In this document: one piece after another, positions 62,665 through 64,000 of the stretch | Layout: every line of letters starts with the position of its first letter | Position numbering within the stretch: position 1 is the first letter of the stretch | Origin: Adhaeribacter pallidiroseus | Lineage (GTDB): Bacteria > Bacteroidota > Bacteroidia > Cytophagales > Hymenobacteraceae | Direction of reading: 5' to 3' | Assembly: GCF_003340495.1 (NCBI RefSeq) | Contig: NZ_QASA01000001.1 | Location: forward strand, 1 to 64,000 | Length of the DNA stretch: 64,000 nucleotides | Position numbers and translations under genes: made by a program | The notes under the pieces: model-generated | What the model was told of the DNA's origin: nothing | Database searches by the model: none | What the model saw: the letters and a program-made list of their open reading frames with translations, nothing else

Positions 62665-64000
62665 TTAAATATTCCCCTTCTTCATTTCCTTCACCGCATA
62701 ATCAGCAGACCGAGCCGTAAAAGCCATGTACGTCAGCGAAGGATTCTGCGTAGCCGTAGACGTCATGCAAGCCCCATCGGTCACAAACACATTTTTACAA
62801 GCGTGCATCTGGTTCCATTTATTCAGGATAGAGGTTCTCGGGTCTTTGCCCATGCGCACACCGCCCATTTCGTGGATATCGGAGCCCGGAGCACTTTTGG
62901 AATCGACGGGTTTAATGTTGGTGAAACCGGCTTTAGTGAACATTTCGGTGAATTGCTCCAGGTAATCCTGAATCATTTTTTCGTCATTATCGTCGAAGGC
63001 TACCGAGAAGCGCATTTGCGGAATGCCATAAGGGTCTTTTAATGTTTTATCCAACGTTACAAAATTGCTTTCCTTCGGAATGGTTTCGCCCATCATCCAG
63101 GAGCTAACGTTCCAGGGACCTAGAACCGGGTTCAATAATTGCTCTTTCAGGGTAGCACCAATCCCTTCTTTATTCTGAATCATGCCCCGACCGCCGCCAA
63201 ATCCGGCCGCATAACCCCGCAGAAAATCTGTTTCTTGCTTGTGTACGTTCCGGAAACGGGGAATGTAGGAGTGATTCGGGGTTTTGCCATCGGTGGTTTT
63301 ATCCATTAAACCTTCGAACTGCGCCGAGATGCGGGCCCGGTAATTATGGAAAGCTACGTATTTGCCCAACACGCCACTGTCGTTACCCAAACCATTTTCA
63401 AAACGCGACGAAGTAGAGTTTAGTAAAATTAAATTGGTATTCAAGGCCGAAGCATTCACGAAAATAATTTTGGCGTAGTACTCCAGCATTTCTTTGGTAT
63501 TGGCATCTACTACGCGTACGCCTGTAGCCTGGCCTTTTTTATCGTCGTAAATAATAGAATGCACCACCGAATGCGGCCGTAAGGTCATCTTGCCGGTTTT
63601 AGCAGCCCAGGGCAGGGTAGAAGCGTTGCTGCTGAAATAACCGCCAAAGGGGCAGCCCCGCACGCACAACGCCCGGTGCTGGCACTTGGCCCGGCCTTGC
63701 TGGTAATGCACTTCTTTCGGCTGAGTCAGGTGGGCACAACGACCCTGAATCATTTGCCGGTCTTGGTAATTTTTAGCAATTTGGTCCTTAAAATAAGCAT
63801 CTACGCAGCTCATTTCGGTAGCGGGTAAAAACTCACCATCGGGTAGGTGGGGCAAACCATCTTTATTGCCCGAGATACCGGCAAACTTTTCGACGTAGCT
63901 GTACCAAGATGCCAGATCTTTGTAGCGGATGGGCCAGTCTACGGCAAAGCCGTCGCGGGCCGGGCCTTCAAAGTCGAAATCGCTCCAGCGTTGGGTTTGG
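62665..64000 (-). CDS. GMC family oxidoreductase, C-terminal part (runs off window)
   Basis: About 445 residues of a flavin-dependent GMC enzyme; the frame is open to the window edge, so the N-terminal FAD-binding motif is missing. Visible are a Cys-rich segment CQHRALCVRGCPFGG, FVNASALNTNLILLNS, HEMGGVRMGKDP and the C-terminal active-site region NPSLTYMAFTARSADYAV. This matches periplasmic glucoside/gluconate-type dehydrogenases, which often pair with a small subunit encoded next to them. With the DUF1080 and isomerase genes it suggests 3-keto-sugar formation. Confidence 0.92.
   Translation of the reverse strand, partial: QTQRWSDFDFEGPARDGFAVDWPIRYKDLASWYSYVEKFAGISGNKDGLPHLPDGEFLPATEMSCVDAYFKDQIAKNYQDRQMIQGRCAHLTQPKEVHYQQGRAKCQHRALCVRGCPFGGYFSSNASTLPWAAKTGKMTLRPHSVVHSIIYDDKKGQATGVRVVDANTKEMLEYYAKIIFVNASALNTNLILLNSTSSRFENGLGNDSGVLGKYVAFHNYRARISAQFEGLMDKTTDGKTPNHSYIPRFRNVHKQETDFLRGYAAGFGGGRGMIQNKEGIGATLKEQLLNPVLGPWNVSSWMMGETIPKESNFVTLDKTLKDPYGIPQMRFSVAFDDNDEKMIQDYLEQFTEMFTKAGFTNIKPVDSKSAPGSDIHEMGGVRMGKDPRTSILNKWNQMHACKNVFVTDGACMTSTATQNPSLTYMAFTARSADYAVKEMKKGNI

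Noticed and set aside
1-64000. tRNA, rRNA, CRISPR arrays, insertion-sequence transposases, prophage genes
   Set aside because: I looked for them in the spacers and coding regions and saw none.

Overview
The window looks like the first 64 kb of a Bacteroidota chromosome, most likely from the order Cytophagales and close to Hymenobacteraceae (Adhaeribacter-like). Base 1 is the ATG of dnaA, which suggests a sequence rotated to the replication-initiator gene. The affiliation is inferred from a SusC/SusD pair with an FG-GAP/ASPIC lipoprotein, type IX secretion proteins (PorQ and a PorE-like protein), a Wzi/RemB-like outer-membrane protein, TAnnTTTG-type promoter elements and weak Shine-Dalgarno signals.

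Layout. 1-7.8 kb: dnaA, an Rrf2 regulator, a TonB receptor, an unknown gene, a 1-Cys peroxiredoxin and a TauE/SafE anion exporter. I read this as a sulfur/redox locus. Its leaders hold short ORFs with tandem cysteine codons, one followed by a hairpin that starts at its stop codon. 7.9-22.5 kb: mainly housekeeping and envelope genes (OsmC, GH3-like ligase, dxr, rseP, a LysM protein, a PorE-like protein, lon, porQ, hslU). 22.8-28.3 kb: a DUF2911 protein, an ABC exporter, and a myo-inositol oxygenase divergent from a LacI regulator. 28.8-36.1 kb: sugar catabolism genes, namely a GH20 hexosaminidase broken by a frameshift, a Tat-exported Gfo/Idh/MocA oxidoreductase, and a HEAT-repeat protein with two DUF1080 (3-keto-glycoside hydrolase family) domains. 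36.2-42.1 kb: AT-rich orphan genes, a DUF5916 outer-membrane protein and a YifB ATPase. 42.2-48 kb: a surface-glycan set (gmhA, an MsbA-like ABC exporter, an FkbM methyltransferase, a Wzi/RemB-like protein). 48.3-64 kb: upp, a small membrane protein, a SusC/SusD/FG-GAP locus, an exported AGE-family epimerase, an exported TIM-barrel isomerase and the C-terminal part of a GMC oxidoreductase that runs off the window. The GMC enzyme, Gfo/Idh/MocA enzyme, TIM-barrel protein and DUF1080 protein together suggest oxidative 3-keto-sugar processing in the periplasm.

Four families of dispersed non-coding repeat run through the intergenic DNA. The first is an approximately 200-bp element in three copies, with a hairpin supported by compensatory base changes. 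The second is an approximately 90-bp element in two inverted copies that can form two mutually exclusive hairpins. The third is a CCCCTCCT-type palindromic repeat in two copies. The fourth is a 13-mer, AAAATTTAAAAAA, with 18 exact copies by my reading, almost all just after stop codons or 25-40 bases before start codons. The cysteine-codon leaders and the covarying 200-bp element are the strongest candidates for undescribed biology. I saw no tRNA, rRNA, CRISPR array, transposase or prophage.
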